DNA from: Porphyra umbilicalis
Lineage: Eukaryota > Rhodophyta > Bangiophyceae > Bangiales > Bangiaceae
Direction of reading: 5' to 3'
Assembly (NCBI GenBank): GCA_002049455.2
Contig: KV918776.1
Location: 425,912 to 489,911, forward strand
Length of the DNA: 64,000 nucleotides
The notes under the pieces were generated by a model. The model had not been told where the DNA came from. It worked only from the letters and a program-made list of their open reading frames with translations, and did not search any database. The position numbers and the translations under genes are program-made. Shown one piece after another: positions 21,458 through 33,425 of the stretch. Positions within the stretch are counted from its first letter, which is position 1. The number at the start of each line of letters is the position of its first letter.

Positions 21458-23009
21458 GGCTGCCACCCCCAGTGGCGGCGGCAGAGGAGCTGCCGCCCCC
21501 GCCACTGGCGGCGGCCGACGCGGCGGCGGCGGCGGCCGCGTCGACAATGTCAATGACGCGCTTCCACGACATTTGACACACAAACATAAAGGTAAAGACG
21601 GTGGTCATGGCGAGGAGCACCTCCATGCCCGCGGGGGGGGGGGAGCCCCGGCCGCTCCCGCCGCCACGGTCGCCGCTGACGCCACTGCCGCCGGCGGCGG
21701 GCTGCAGCGGGGCGCCCGCGGTGGGGGAGCCCCCCCCACCCGCCGGCACGGGCGACGCGCCGACGCGGGGCGACGCGCCGGCGCCGGGCGACGTGCCGGC
21801 GCCAGGCGACGCGCCGACGCGGGGCGACGCGCCGGCGCCGGGCGACGCGCCGACGCGGAGCGACGCGCCGAGGCCGGGCAACGCGCCGAGGCCGGGCGAC
21901 GCGCCGAGGCGGGGCGACGCGCCGAGGACGGGCGACGCGCCGAGGCCGGGCGACGCGCCGAGGACGGGCGACGCGCCGAGGCGGGGCGACGTCCCCTCGC
22001 CGGCAGCGGCGGCAGCGGCGCTACCCGCCGCCGCGGGGGCGGCGGGGGCGCCACTGGCGGCCCCCCCCCCCCCCCCCCCGCGGCGCCCGACGCCACGGCG
22101 GCGGCGCGGCCGAGGCAGGCCGCCAACGAGGCGCCCGCGTGGGTGAGGAGCGCCCCCCCCCGGGCGGCGGCCGAGGCGGGGCCCCCCCCCCCGCCCCCCC
22201 CCCCCGAGGGCGGCGCGCCCTTCGGGCGTGCTCGGCAGCGGCACCCCCGCCTCGACGGCGCGGGCGGTGAGCCAGTCCCGGTCCTCGTGCGCCATGGCGC
22301 GGATGCCGAGCGGCCGCGCGTGCGCCGGCAGCATCCGCTCCACGTGGTCCACCGCGTCGGCCAGGTGCACCGCGAGCACCGATCGCTGGGGGGGGGGGGG
22401 CACGCGTCGACCACGGCGGGGGGGGGGGGTGGGCGGCGGGGGCACGCGGGGGACAAGGGCAGAAAAAGCCAGCGGACGAGTTAGTTTGGTCACTCGCGTC
22501 GCGGGCGGTCCGCGGCCGCCGTCACGCGTGCCCGTCCCGTCGCCCCGCCGTTTGGTTCTTGTCCAGCACCGAGGCGGTCGTCCGCCCGTCTTTCTTTTCC
22601 CTCTGGCGGCGACAGCGCCGGCCCCCCCCCCCCCCCCCCCCCCTCCACTTCCGCCGCCCACGGGCACGTACGTCCATAAAGTAGCGCGAAAACTGCTCGC
22701 TGCTCAACGAGCCATCCAGGAGGTCGTTGAAAAAGCGGGCGACGGTCACCCGCGTCCACGCGTCGTGCTCCCGCGCAATCCACCGCGCGGTGATGCTCAG
22801 GCGCCCCCCCACGGGGCTGCCAGTGGCCTGCCCAAACCCGCTCACGCCACTCCCGGACGGGGAGCCACCGCCGCCGCCGGCCGGGGGGGCGCGGCGCCCC
22901 CCACCGGCGCTCCCCCCGGCCCCCCCACGGGCGCTCTCGCTGCTGCTCCCGCCGACACCGCCGCCGCCACCGCCGCCGCCACCGCCGCCGCCACTGCCAC
23001 CGCCGCCGC

Positions 23010-23040
<31 letters not shown>

Positions 23041-23082
23041 GCCGCCGCTGCCGCCGCCGCCAGGAGGCCAGGAGGAAGCCAT
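21084..23082 (-). CDS. Putative TENA/THI-4-like protein with C-terminal CCHC zinc knuckle (570 aa)
   Basis: Two exons, 23082-22672 and 22385-21084. The intron 22671-22386 has a GTACGT donor and a C-tract acceptor ending CCAG, phase 0. After a poly-Gly leader, exon 1 gives WTRVTVARFFNDLLDGSLSS then EQFSRYFMD. This is the pattern with which TENA/THI-4 (heme-oxygenase-fold) domains open: F..L.DG.L....F..Y..D. Across the splice it continues RSVLAVHLADAVDHVERMLP, then AHARPLG and EDRDWL, like helices 2-4 of that fold. About 180 residues of Gly/Ala and 18-bp repeats follow, then MEVLLAMTTVFTFMFVCQMSW (from residue ~391) and a late helix (AEAAFAEVLRLFDALLSEAL). The last residues form CSRCGRTGHTVDRC, a CX2CX4HX4C knuckle. 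TENA proteins act in thiamin salvage; whether this one keeps catalysis is unknown. A frame change inside the repeat insert cannot be excluded. Confidence 0.6.
21751..22004. repeat. 18-bp coding minisatellite, about 14 copies
   Basis: Core unit GGCGACGCGCCG plus six variable bases. On the gene's strand it encodes a GASPxx-type hexapeptide repeat inserted in the middle of the TENA-like protein. Because the unit is 18 bp, copy-number change keeps the frame. Confidence 0.9.
22960..23060. repeat. GCC trinucleotide run (poly-Gly leader)
   Basis: Nearly uninterrupted CCG triplets broken by CTG or CCA encode a poly-Gly/Ser leader right after the start of the minus-strand gene. Such tracts are length-variable and can confuse assembly. 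Confidence 0.85.
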
Positions 23083-26000
23083 GCAGCGCCGCTGTGCGGG
23101 TCGTTGCCGGGCCAAAGCGTCGGTCGTCGGCCACGCCCAGTCGTCAGCGCGGCGCTGCCCCCAGGTGCGGGCGGCACCTCCACGGCCCGCACGCCTTGGC
23201 CTTGGCTGGTGGATTCCGACTCGCGCCGCCCCACCGTGGACCGGGACGTACCGACGTGCCGGGACGTACCGAGGTGCCCGGACGTACCGAAGACGCAGCG
23301 ATCGTTGATGAGTTGCGAGAGGGTCGCGGCGGGGCTGGCGGTGCGGGCCAGCGTCCCTTGCCCCGGCCCCCACCGCCCCCTCGCGTGGACCTTCGGGCCC
23401 CCAGCAGCGGCCGTCGGGGAGAGGCCGACGGGTGGTGGGGGTGGCGGCAGCCGCAGCAGCGGAAGGCGGGCGCCCGGTGGGGCGGAAGTGGCGTAGGCGG
23501 CGGCCGGGGCGGCCGCAGATTGACGCCAAGGGGACACACACCAGCCGTCGGGCGGGCGTCGGCGGGGGGAAAGGACCCGCCCACGGGACTGGCAACGCAG
23601 CGGCGCCACCGTGGAGGGAACCAACAGCGTTGGATGGAGCAGGAACGCGCCCCAGGGGTGGGGGGCGGGAAGCGGGAAGCGGAAGGCGGGCAAGCCGCGG
23701 GCAGCACCGCAGGCGGGTGGGCGGGCGGGACGACGGTCAATGCCGGCGGCGGGTGGAAGGGGGGGAGTGGCTGCGTCGCCGTCGCCACGGGCGGCCGGCC
23801 GGGGGGGGCGGGTGGCCCAGCGGGCGGGCGGTGGGGGGAACCGACGCTGGCCCCGGCGCCGACACCCGGGCGTCGGACGCGGACGCGGGCCGGCCGGCGG
23901 GTGCGTTGACAGGGTGGAGGCGCGAGAGGGGGCCAAGCCCCCACCGCCGGCGGTGGTGGGTGTGGGGGACACGTACGGGGGGGCGGGGGGGGAACCCCTT
24001 TGGCACCCGCCGCAGACGCATCGCGGTGGCGTGGCGGGGCCGGGCGGGGGTGCCCGCGCAACGGGCCGACGCGCGGCCCGCATCTGGCGGGGTGTGGCAG
24101 GCGGGAGGCTGGCCGTCCCCCCCTCCCCTCGCGCGGGCGCCGACAGAGTCACGTGCGCGCCACTGGTGCGGGGCGGCCGCCAACTGGGTTGGGGGGGGGT
24201 CGGGCCTCGACGTGGCGCCGGCCCGCCTGTGAGGAGATGTGGCGGGAAGGCAAATGGATCCCACCTACCGGGCGGCTCCACACGCGTCAGAGCGTGCCCG
24301 AGGGGGCACCACCCCCGCCATCCCAATCTCCTTGCCGGTGGCGGCATGTCGGCTGCGCTGCAGGTGGCCCTGGCAGGGGCTGGCGGGAGCGCACCGTCCC
24401 CGTCGCCCAGAGGGGGGGGGGGCCCGGCGGTGGCAGTCAGCTGCCAGACCTGCAGGCACCCCTTCCACCAGTGACGCCTCCGAGGGTGTGGGGCTGACGA
24501 GCCTTCTGTAATGCGGGACGGAAAACGACCTCCAGGCCAATGGTCTTGAGGGGGGGGTGCCTCAGAAAGACCGTCGGCCCTGCTCGCCTGCAGGCGCAGG
24601 GCTGCCGAGCCCAGCAGCCCACTGGCGTGGAGGTACAGACGGCGAATGCCACTGCAGGTCGGTTCCCGGCCCCCTACAGCCCACGCCCAGGGGGTGGTGT
24701 CGGTGGGTCTCGGTGCAAGGACCAAACAGACCCACCACCGGCACGGCCCGCGTCCCGTGTGAATTCGGGGAGCATTGTAGGTGGCGTATGTCGCTCCACA
24801 CCCGCCGGAGGGGAGGGCCCGCACCTTAGGGCGGGCTACAGTACTGCTGCCGGTAGAGGTCGTTGCGGGGTCTCCGTGGGGAAGGCGGCGTCGGCTGCAC
24901 TCGTTGGCTGCGGCGTGGAATTCGGATGCAGGGCCCCCCCACCCTCCCCACGCGCGGCCATGGAGCCCCCGCCGCCGACCCCAGGGCGAGGCGGCGGCAG
25001 CTGCGCGGCCGCGCGTGGCACCCATTGAGGCCTTGTGCGTGGCCGCTGCAAACGTCGTGATGGGTGCTTTGCAGTGCGGCAATGGGCGGCCCCCTGGCCA
25101 CAACAGTGGGGGCGGTTGTGGGAGGGCTCTCGGGCGCGCAACGATTGCCCTCGAGCAGGCCTCCCAGTCCCTCAGTCCCTCAACGGGAGAGGCGGCACCA
25201 CGGTCGTCGAGATCCGTGGCGCCCGTAGCGGCCAATCCCATGGGCCGTCCCGCCTGGGGATGACACTCGACGGCTACCAGCCAGCTTAATCCAGCTTCTG
25301 GGGAGTCTCGCGCGACGAGACGTGGGCAACTCTCGATTCGGGCCCCTCGTCTATTCCACGGCTCGCAGACGTCGCGTGCTCTCCCGCCCGAGCATGAGGG
25401 GCAATCGCGGCTTCTCTCTGCGAAAGACAACAACAACTGCGCGTGCCACAGCTGCAGTTTGTTGTGGCACGGTCGGCAGATTCGTCCTGCCGTGGTCGAG
25501 GCTGTGGCACGGTGAATGGTGGCACAGCCATGGGTCAATAGTGCCGATATGCCCTTCTCACCCCCACCAGTGGCCATTCAGCGCCATGCGATAGGTCCCA
25601 ATAAGATTCGGGCTAGTTCACTTTTTGGGCACAACATGGTGTTGTCAATCAGGACCAATACGCAGCCTCTGGGCTGACGGCATTCTCAGCTCATCCCATC
25701 GCAAGCTCGAATTGACGCACCGGGGCGGGGCCACGCCAGCTCTTCACAGCATACGAGCATCCTGACCATCATCATGGTGCCAGAGCCGTGGAGGGTCAGT
25801 TCGCTGCGGATCACTGGGGTGATGTGCGTCGCTGACGCGTCCCTGGCTCTTGCTTTTCGGCATACGGCCGGTCGAGCACCCTCCCTCTATCATTCCGCCC
25901 CTGGCGGGGCTGAGCCACCCTTGTTTGACAGTTGTTTGCCGGACAACTGGTGGCCGGCGCGAGGGGCACCCCGTACCACATGCACCACCGTTTCATGCCA

Positions 26001-29000
26001 AGGGTGCAAACGTGCGGTCAGGTGAAGGCCATGTCGCTGGCACACCTCTGTCACGGTCGTGGACCAACACGCAGGGGCGGTCCGCCTGGCTCGTGGCCGG
26101 GCCCGCCGTTTGGCCGTGACGGGTGGCACACCGACGGCTTCCGCTGGTATCGACGGTTCCTACGTCGCCGTTTCCTCGTGACAGTCCGCCCAAAGGGCAC
26201 TGGAAACATGCTGATGATCGCGTCTTGACCAGAGAAAAAGCTTGCATGGCAAGCCCACAGGACGGAACCAATCCGCGTGCATTTCTGCGGTGTCTGACGA
26301 TATCTACATAGAATCTGCACCCACGGCTGCCAAAGCAGAAGCTTTGGCGGTGATTTGCCCCCCGGAATCTCACCGAAGCCGATTGCCCGTCGATCACAGG
26401 GGGGGCCACATGGGCGCTTCCGCGTCACTGACCGACGCGGTCGCACCTCGATGCTGCGGCCACCTCCCCACGCCTTGGGGCGAATGTTTTTCTTTGAATA
26501 CCCTGGGCAGGCCTCATTTTGATTTCTGAGCGTTTTGAACGTATTTATATAGTTGCCACGTGTGACTGACAAGTGACAGAATGGGACTAACTGCATTGAT
26601 ACTATACTTGTGGATTTCCGCGCCAATCGCCTTCGTTACTAGGAAAGGGCTGCAGACTGCTTGCAGACGGCGCCGCCGTCCCGACGGGCGGCGGTGACCG
26701 ACGACCGCAACCACGGCGGTGTCTCCACCCCACCACTACTCCTGCGCCACCGACCCGCATCGCACCGGTGGTGCGAGAAGAACCCCTACGAATGAAAGGC
26801 GTTCTGTTGATGCCCCAATCAGCGGGGATAGTCCCCAGCCGAGCGTCATCCGAATAAAGGGTGCGGGGGTGAGCAGCCAACGTGGGCGTGCGCCCTGCGG
26901 CGCACCGATGCTGCTCGCCGCCCCCCTCCCCCCCGGGCGGTGACACACCCCGCCGACGCCACCGACGACGCGGCCGCGGCCGGCGGGGCGGCGCGCGCCG
27001 CCGCGGCGGCGGAGCGCCTCGACGCCGCCGCCGCGACGCACGCGGGCCGTCGACGGGGCTGCCGCGGGCGTCTTGGACGCGGCGATCCCCGCCGCCGCCG
27101 CCGCCGCCTTGCCCTTGCCCCACGGCGGCTGGGCGCGGCGGCCGGTGGCGGCGGTGCAGCTCCGCACGGCGGCGGGCAGGGCGCTTTGCAACCCAAAAAT
27201 GCGGCATTTTTCGACGGCGTCACGGCGACGCGGCCATCGGCCCCGTCACGGGGGGGACTTGTGAGTACTTCCCTATAGCATAGCTCCCGAGGCGGTATGA
27301 CTTGGCATGAGCCCTGCCGACCTATTTAGTTCAGTGGTTGGGCACGCACTTTTCATTCTCACAGGACTGGCGGGGGCGGCCGGCGGCGCCGGCTGTGGGC
27401 ACAAACGCAGAGGCGCCTGCGCCGCCCAGTGGTGGCCGGAGCACACCCGTGCGCGCGCGCCGCCGACGTGGTCACCCTCCACGGGGCGCCCGTTCTCGGA
27501 AGCGCCACGCGCGGGGTCGGGTGGACGGCGCTGCGCCACCACCGCCGGCCGCGCCCGCCGCTCGTGTGGCTCCCCGCCACGGTCGGCACGGCAGTCGGGG
27601 GGGCGCCCGCGTCGGCCGCGCCCGCGCCCCCGCCGCCTGGCCGTTGGGACGGCGCTGCCGTGCGGCGTGGCGGTCACAGTCCCGGCCGCCGCCGCCGCGG
27701 CGGGCGGCGGCCGCGTGGCGGCCGTGCAACCGCCGCCCGTGTCGGCATTGCGGCGGGGCGGCCTCACCGACGGGCGGCGCTCACCGCAAAGCCGCCGCGC
27801 GGACGACGCCCCGCGTCGACCTCGGCGCTAACGACTTGCCGCTGCTCGTGTACATATCGGGCCAGTCGCGGCCACACGCGCGCCCTTGTTTTCTTTCCTT
27901 GTTTTCTTGCGCGCGCGGCCAGCGCCGGCGTGGCCGCCTCGGCGGCGTTGCTTGACCGCCTCGCCCGCCGTCCGGCGGCGAGGCCGGCCGTCGCCCGCGC
28001 CTTTGCGCTCGCCTCGTCGCTGCTGCCGCCCGGCGGCGACGGCGGCGACGACGGGTGTGGGGGCAGCGTGGCGGGGGCAGCGCGTCGGGGGCGTTGGCCG
28101 CCGCGGACATTGGTGCCGCGGACGCCCACGGCGAGTGTGGGCCGTGCGCTTCCCAACCCGCAAGATTCAGCATCGACGCGGAATTGATCCGCCCCGTGTG
28201 CCACTCTTGTCGACTCAATCGTACCCAGGCATCAAGTACAAAGGAAAGCACCTTCCGTTGATTGGCGGTTGATCTGTAAGCTCTCGCCTACAAGGGCGAT
28301 CCCCGTTCCCGCGGTCCACGCCACCACCGCCCCCCCCCCCACTCCCCGCGTTTGCAACCGCCGACGGGTCGCCTTTCCACACCCAGCCGCGGGTCCGCCG
28401 CAGCGTCCCGCGCGCCCCCGGCTTGAGGGTTGGCCTCCGCCCCCCGCGCGCGCGCCACACGGCGGGGCGACCGACACACGCCGCGCCAGAGCCGCGTGTT
28501 GGGGCGACGGCGCGGCCGCGGCGGCGGCGGCGCCCGCCTCGCACTGTCATGCGCGCACACTGGCACGCCAGCACCGTTTTGCGGGGGAGGGGGGGGACCG
28601 CCAGCCCCCCAGCGGGTGTCAGAAGCGCCGGCGACGGCGGCGGGTGTGCGCCGCGGGCGGCGCGCCCTGAGGGCCCGCGCGGCACACGAGCGCGCCGCGC
28701 CCCCGCGCACACCCCGCGCGTCGCCACCGGGCGCCGCCAGTCACCGGTGCCGATCCCCGCCGCGGCCGTGCCGGCCCGGCCACGCGCGGGGGTGGCGGGG
28801 TGCGTCGACCGCCGCCGCCGCCACCGCCGTTGCGGGGTGCCGCCGCCGCCGCCGCCGCCGCTGCCGCCGCCACCACCGTCGCTGCCGCCGCTGTCGCCGC
28901 CGCCGCCGTCCTTGTCGTCCCCCGCCTGGCGGGCCGCCGCGCCAGCGGCCGAGCCGCTGTCGTGGGGCCTCGCCGGCAGCTGCCAGGCGCTCCTGCTCGG

Positions 29001-29228
29001 CCGGCGCGTCGCAGCGCCCGCTCCTTACACCCGCTGCCGGCCGCTGTCCCCAACGGCGCGCCGCGGCGGTGCGGCCCGTCGCCGACCGCCTTTGACGCAC
29101 GCTCGGTCCGTCCGCCGCCCGCCGTTGCCCGCCCGAGGCTCTGCCGTGCCGCGACGCCCCCCCCCCCCCCCCCCCCCCCCGCCCCCCCCCCTTTGGCGGC
29201 GTCTCCCTTGCTTGCCCGCGCGTCCACG
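23083..29228. other. Large intergenic region, no supported gene
   Basis: 23083-24450 and 26880-29228 are GC-extreme with shadow ORFs on both strands, including a 911-codon one that I reject. 24500-26700 is more balanced, with no domain seen; a TATA-like GTATTTATATAG lies near 26538. 26940-28270 looks faintly protein-like in changing frames (Ala/Gly/Pro) but no start, splice sites or family could be fixed. The final part is the probable promoter and 5' UTR of the glycosyltransferase gene. Confidence 0.45.
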
Positions 29229-29456
29229 ATGCTCCCGACGCCCGCCCCCCCTGGCGGCCGCCGCACCCGCCGCACCGCCTCTTCCTCTGCCCTCGACGTG
29301 TCGCAATCGCTCCCGCACTATCTCCCCCCCCCCGGCAGCCGCAGCCGCGCCAAGCCGCTGTCGGCCACCCTCGCCGCCGCCCGCTCGGCGGCCGCGGGGG
29401 CGGGCGCCTGGTTTGGCGCCACCATCCCCGGCGGTGGGCGCGGCGGCGGCGGTGGG

Positions 29457-29494
<38 letters not shown>

Positions 29495-32400
29495 GGGCGA
29501 CCGCGGGAGCGGCGGCGGCGGCGGCGGCTGCACCAATGGGGCGGGCGGCGGCACGCCGGGCGTCAGCCGCTCGCGCGCCCTCTTATCCATCGACGACGCC
29601 ATGCGTGGCAGCGGCGGCACACTCTGCGTCAGCCGCTCGCGTGCCCTCTTATCCATCGACGACGCCATGCGCGGCAGCGGCGGCGGCGGCGGCTCCCGCG
29701 ACGACGCCACGGTCGTTGGCGACAAGTCCCTCGGCTGCATCTCGGCGGCGCGGCGGTTGTCCTTCCCGCGGGAGCTCGGCGACGTGGCGGCGGCGGGGTC
29801 GACACTGGCCGCGGGGATGGCGGGCGGCGGCGGCGGCGGCGGCAGCGGCAGCGGCAGCGGCGGCGGCGGCGGCGGTGGCGGCGGGGGCCCGTGTGGGGAC
29901 GCGGGCGCCGGTGGCGCCGGCGCCGCCACTGGCGGCCGCGGCCGCCCCAAATCCCACCTCGGCCCCGGCCAGCGGACGGCCGTCAAGACGGCGCGCCGCG
30001 CCTTTACCGACGCCCGCGCCGGGTGGCGGCGGCTCGGCGCGGCGCGGCGGTTGGCCGTCGGCCTCGCCCTCTCGGCGCTCGTCGCCGCCGGCAGCTTGAC
30101 GGCCGTGACGCTCGCAACGACCGCCGCGGCGCGGCGGGACGCGGCGGCCGTCGCGCGCGCCGCGGCGGCCGCCGCGGGGGGGCGGCGGGCGGTGCGGCGC
30201 CGGGGGGTGGGGCGCCCGCCGACGCGCCGCCGCGCCTGACAGAGTGGTGGCCCGTGCCGTCGCTGCGCCACCCGCCGCCGGGGGAGGCGGTGGAGGGGGT
30301 GGAGGAGGTGCGCGACCGGCTGCGGGCGGATTGGGTGGCGCGCCGGGGGGGGGGGGCGGGGGGGGGGCGCCGCCTCGTGCGCCTGCGGCGGCCCGCGTCG
30401 ATGGGGGCCGACGCGCCGGCCGCCCCGCTCGCGTGGGCGCCCCCGTCGGCGCCGTCAACCGACCTGTCGCCCGTGTCGCGGGCGGCGGGCGGCGGGGCGG
30501 GCGTCCCGCCGCCCGCGTCGCGGCAACGCCGCGCGGGGCGGGTACCCGCGTCGGTCGATGGTGCCGACTCGGCCGACGCGGGGTCGGGGTCGCCGCAGCT
30601 GCCCGACGAGGGGGGTGCCCCCCCCCCCCCCCCGCGCCGCCTCCACCCCCCCCCCCCTCCCCCCCCGACGGGGGGGACACGCCCGACGTGTCCCTCGTCG
30701 CCGCCTGCCGCAACCGCACGCCCTTCCTCCAACACGTGTTGCCGACGTGGGTGGCCGCCCTGTCGGGCGCCGACGAGATTGTGCTCGTCGATTGGAGCAC
30801 CGACGCGGCCGCCCACGTGCCCGTGCAGGCGGTGGTGGAGGGCGCCGAGGCGGCCGCCGCCGCCGCCGCGGGGTGGTGGCACTGGTGGAACCCCTGGCGG
30901 GCGGTGCGCTCGCGCGCAGCCGCGGCGGCGGCGGCGGCGGGTGCGGGTGTGGGTGCGGGTGCGGCCGGCGCGCCGGCGCCAGCGACCCCGTCGGCGCCCC
31001 GCATGGTCAGCGTCACCGTCGGCGGGGAGGACGCGTGGTCCCTCACCCGCGCCATCAATGTGGGCGCGTCGCTCGCGTCGGGGCGGTGGCTCCTCAAAGT
31101 CGATTGCGATACGGCGTTGGCGCCCGACTTTTTGGGCGCGCACCCCCGCGGCCGCGGCGGCGGGCGCGGCGGCCTCGCCGCCTTGACGCGCCCCCACGGG
31201 GGCGTCGCCGCCGCCGTGCGGTCGGCCGCGGCCGAGGTGGACGAGGCGGACGGCGACGGCGCCGCGTCGCTGCCCTGGTACTATGCGGCCGACGTGGCGG
31301 CGGCGCGGGACGACAATGAGGCGGCGCTGGTCGGGGTCGTGTTGCTCCCGCGCGCCCGCTTTGACGCCGTCGGCGGCTATGACGAGCGGCTGGCGACCTA
31401 CGGGGGGGAGGCGACCGACTTGTACGCGCGCCTCGAGGCGCCCCTGCCGACGCCCGACGCAGAGGGCGGCGCCGAGGCGGCCGCCGCCGCCGCCGCGGCC
31501 GTCGCGTCGGGCGGCGCCACGCCCCTCCGCCGCCGCCCCCTGCGCCTCGACACGCTGCGGCACGTGCCGCACGGACCGGCGACGGGCAGCGACGCGCTCG
31601 GGCGCCTCCCCCACACCGCCTGGGCGCCCGCCGTGTCGGCGCACCTCAACACGCTCGCGTTGGCGCACCTCCCCCCCTGGTCGACGGCGGCGGCGTCGCA
31701 CCGGTCGCGCTACCGCTTCCGCGCGCTGTCCCGGTCGGCCACCTACCTCGCGGCAACGGCGACGCTGACGACGCCGGCGGCGCCGTCGCTCCTCCGCGCC
31801 GCCGTCGCCACCGAGGTGACCGCCCTCGCCGAAGAGGCGGCGCTCCACGACGACGCGCGGCTGCCGTGGGCGGTGCTGACGCAGGCGGGGGTGAGCCCCC
31901 ACGTGCTCCTCCGCCAGCTGTCGGGCTTTGCGCGCGCGCACCCGGGGTGGTCCCTCCTCCCCCGGCGGGGGGACGCGGCGGGCGGCAAAGCGGGGCGGGG
32001 GGAGTCGGCGGGAGGGCCCGCCGGCGTAATCATTGCGCAGCTGGACGGGTCGCCCGCGGAGCGGCTGCTCGGCTTGGCGTCGGCGCTCGCGCTCGCGCGG
32101 TCGCACGGGCGGCCGCTGTTTGTGGCGCTCCGGCGGGAGCGGTCGCCGCAGGGGGTGCCCCTGCGGGACGGCGCCACGCCGCTCCTGTCGGCCCTGTTTG
32201 ACCTCCACGACGGGGGGGGGGGGGGGGGGGGGGGGCGCCCCCCGCGTCCGGGGGGGGGGGGGCGCCGCCGCTGGCGGGCGGCGGGGACGACGACGACGGG
32301 GGCGGCGGGGGCGTCTTTGAGCTCGGCTCGTGGAAGTGCCACGTGGCCCTGTCGGTGTGTGCGGACGCGGACCCGGCGTTTGCGTCGCTCGTCGAAGTGC

Positions 32401-32513
32401 ACTGGCCGCCGACGGCGGCGGCGGCGGGGGCGACGGCGGCGGCGGCAACTCCCGGGATGACGGCAGAGGTGGCACTCGCGCTCCTGCAGCCGGGGGGTGG
32501 CGCCGCCGCGGCG

Positions 32514-32547
<34 letters not shown>

Positions 32548-33425
32548 GCGCCGCCGCCGACGCGGGGACGGTCGCGGCGGCGGCGGCGGCGGCGGGCGGG
32601 TCCTCCCCCCCCCCCCCGCGGCGGTCGGCCACCACCTGCTCCTCCGCCTGACGGGCGCCCTCCCCCCCGCCTCGTCCCCCCCGCCGCCGCGGCGGCGGCG
32701 CTCGCGCGCCTCCCCCCCTCGGCCGCCCTCACCGCCGCGATTGCGCTGCGCACCCCCGCGGCCGTGGCGGGCGGCCGCGGCCGCGGCCGCGGCGGCGGGG
32801 ACACGCGCCTCGGCGTGTACCTCGGGGCGGGCTTGTCGCCGCGCGCCCTCGCGGCCGCCCTCCGCCGCCTCCGCGCGCACGGGGCGGGGTCCCCGTACCT
32901 CGTTGCGGGCGCCGACGCGGACGTTGTGGCGGCCGCGCGCGCCGCCCTCGCCTCCCCGCCGCTCGTGGCCGATGAGGGCGCGTGGGTGGCAACGGCGGGG
33001 GGGGGGACGTCCCCGCCCCGACGGTGCGCCTCGTGTCGGCGGCGGCCGACTTGTGGGCGCTCGCCGCAGCGCGGGGGATGGCCAATGACGGCCGCACGCC
33101 GGCGGCGGTTATTGCCGCGCGCGCGCTGCTGCGGGAGGTGGTGCGGATACGGGGGGGGGGTGAGGGCGGGCGCCGCCGGTCGGCGGTCGCCGGCCGCGCG
33201 CGGGGGGGGGGCCGTTTTTTTTTTATTGGGACGCCGCCGCCGGCGTGCGGGCGCCCACGTGGTCGCTGCGAGACGCGGGGGTCCGCTGCGGCAGCGGAGC
33301 GCGGCGTGGCAGCCGTGGTCGTCCTCCCCACGGGGCGGCAGCGGGGGGGGGTGGCGGACGGTGGGCGGACGGCGCGGGCGCGGGGCGTCTTCTTTCGGGC
33401 AAGGGCGTGCGGCGGCGGCTTTTAG
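29229..33425 (+). CDS. Type II membrane glycosyltransferase (GT-A fold), reading frame broken at homopolymers
   Basis: The start at 29229 (MLPTPAPPGGRRTRRTASSS) gives a ~270-residue Gly/Ser/Arg cytosolic tail, then a signal anchor near residues 275-298 (LAVGLALSALVAAGSLTAVT). The frame then switches twice, near 30180 (G run) and 30620-30665 (C runs). It enters the catalytic domain at ~30685: VSLVAACRNRTPFLQHVLPT, EIVLVDWSTD, LTRAINVGASLASGRWLLKV then DCDT (the metal-binding DxD, ~31100), and RARFDAVGGYDERLATYGGE. This is the pattern of family-2/chondroitin-synthase-like transferases. After it, IIAQLDGSPAERLLGLASALALARS and a later GVYLGAGLSPRALAAALRRL ... PYLVAGADAD suggest a second nucleotide-sugar-type domain, reached after further shifts at 32212-32234, ~32620 and ~33000. 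The likely site is Golgi, in wall polysaccharide or protein glycosylation. The shifts look like homopolymer length errors or variation rather than introns. The 3' end is uncertain. Confidence 0.7.
29562..29690 (+). repeat. 66-bp tandem duplication in the glycosyltransferase tail
   Basis: Two near-identical 66-bp copies encode SRSRALLSIDDAMRGSGG twice. The duplicated peptide has basic and Ser residues (RSRALLS) that could be a phosphosite or sorting signal in the cytosolic tail (inference). Confidence 0.92.
32212..32234. repeat. G homopolymer tract with frame change
   Basis: An almost pure G run (>20). Upstream coding (LLSALFDLHD) and downstream coding (VFELGSWKCHVALSVCADAD) are in different frames, so the run marks an indel or assembly length error inside the glycosyltransferase gene. 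Confidence 0.85.

Noticed and set aside
22842-25577. 911-codon minus-strand open frame
   Set aside because: It overlaps exon 1 of the TENA-like gene out of frame, is a mix of Pro/Arg/Ala shadows with no domain, and exists only because stop codons are rare at this GC content.
26940-28187. GC-rich gene on the plus strand
   Set aside because: Protein-like fragments change frame with no start, acceptor or family; described only as intergenic.
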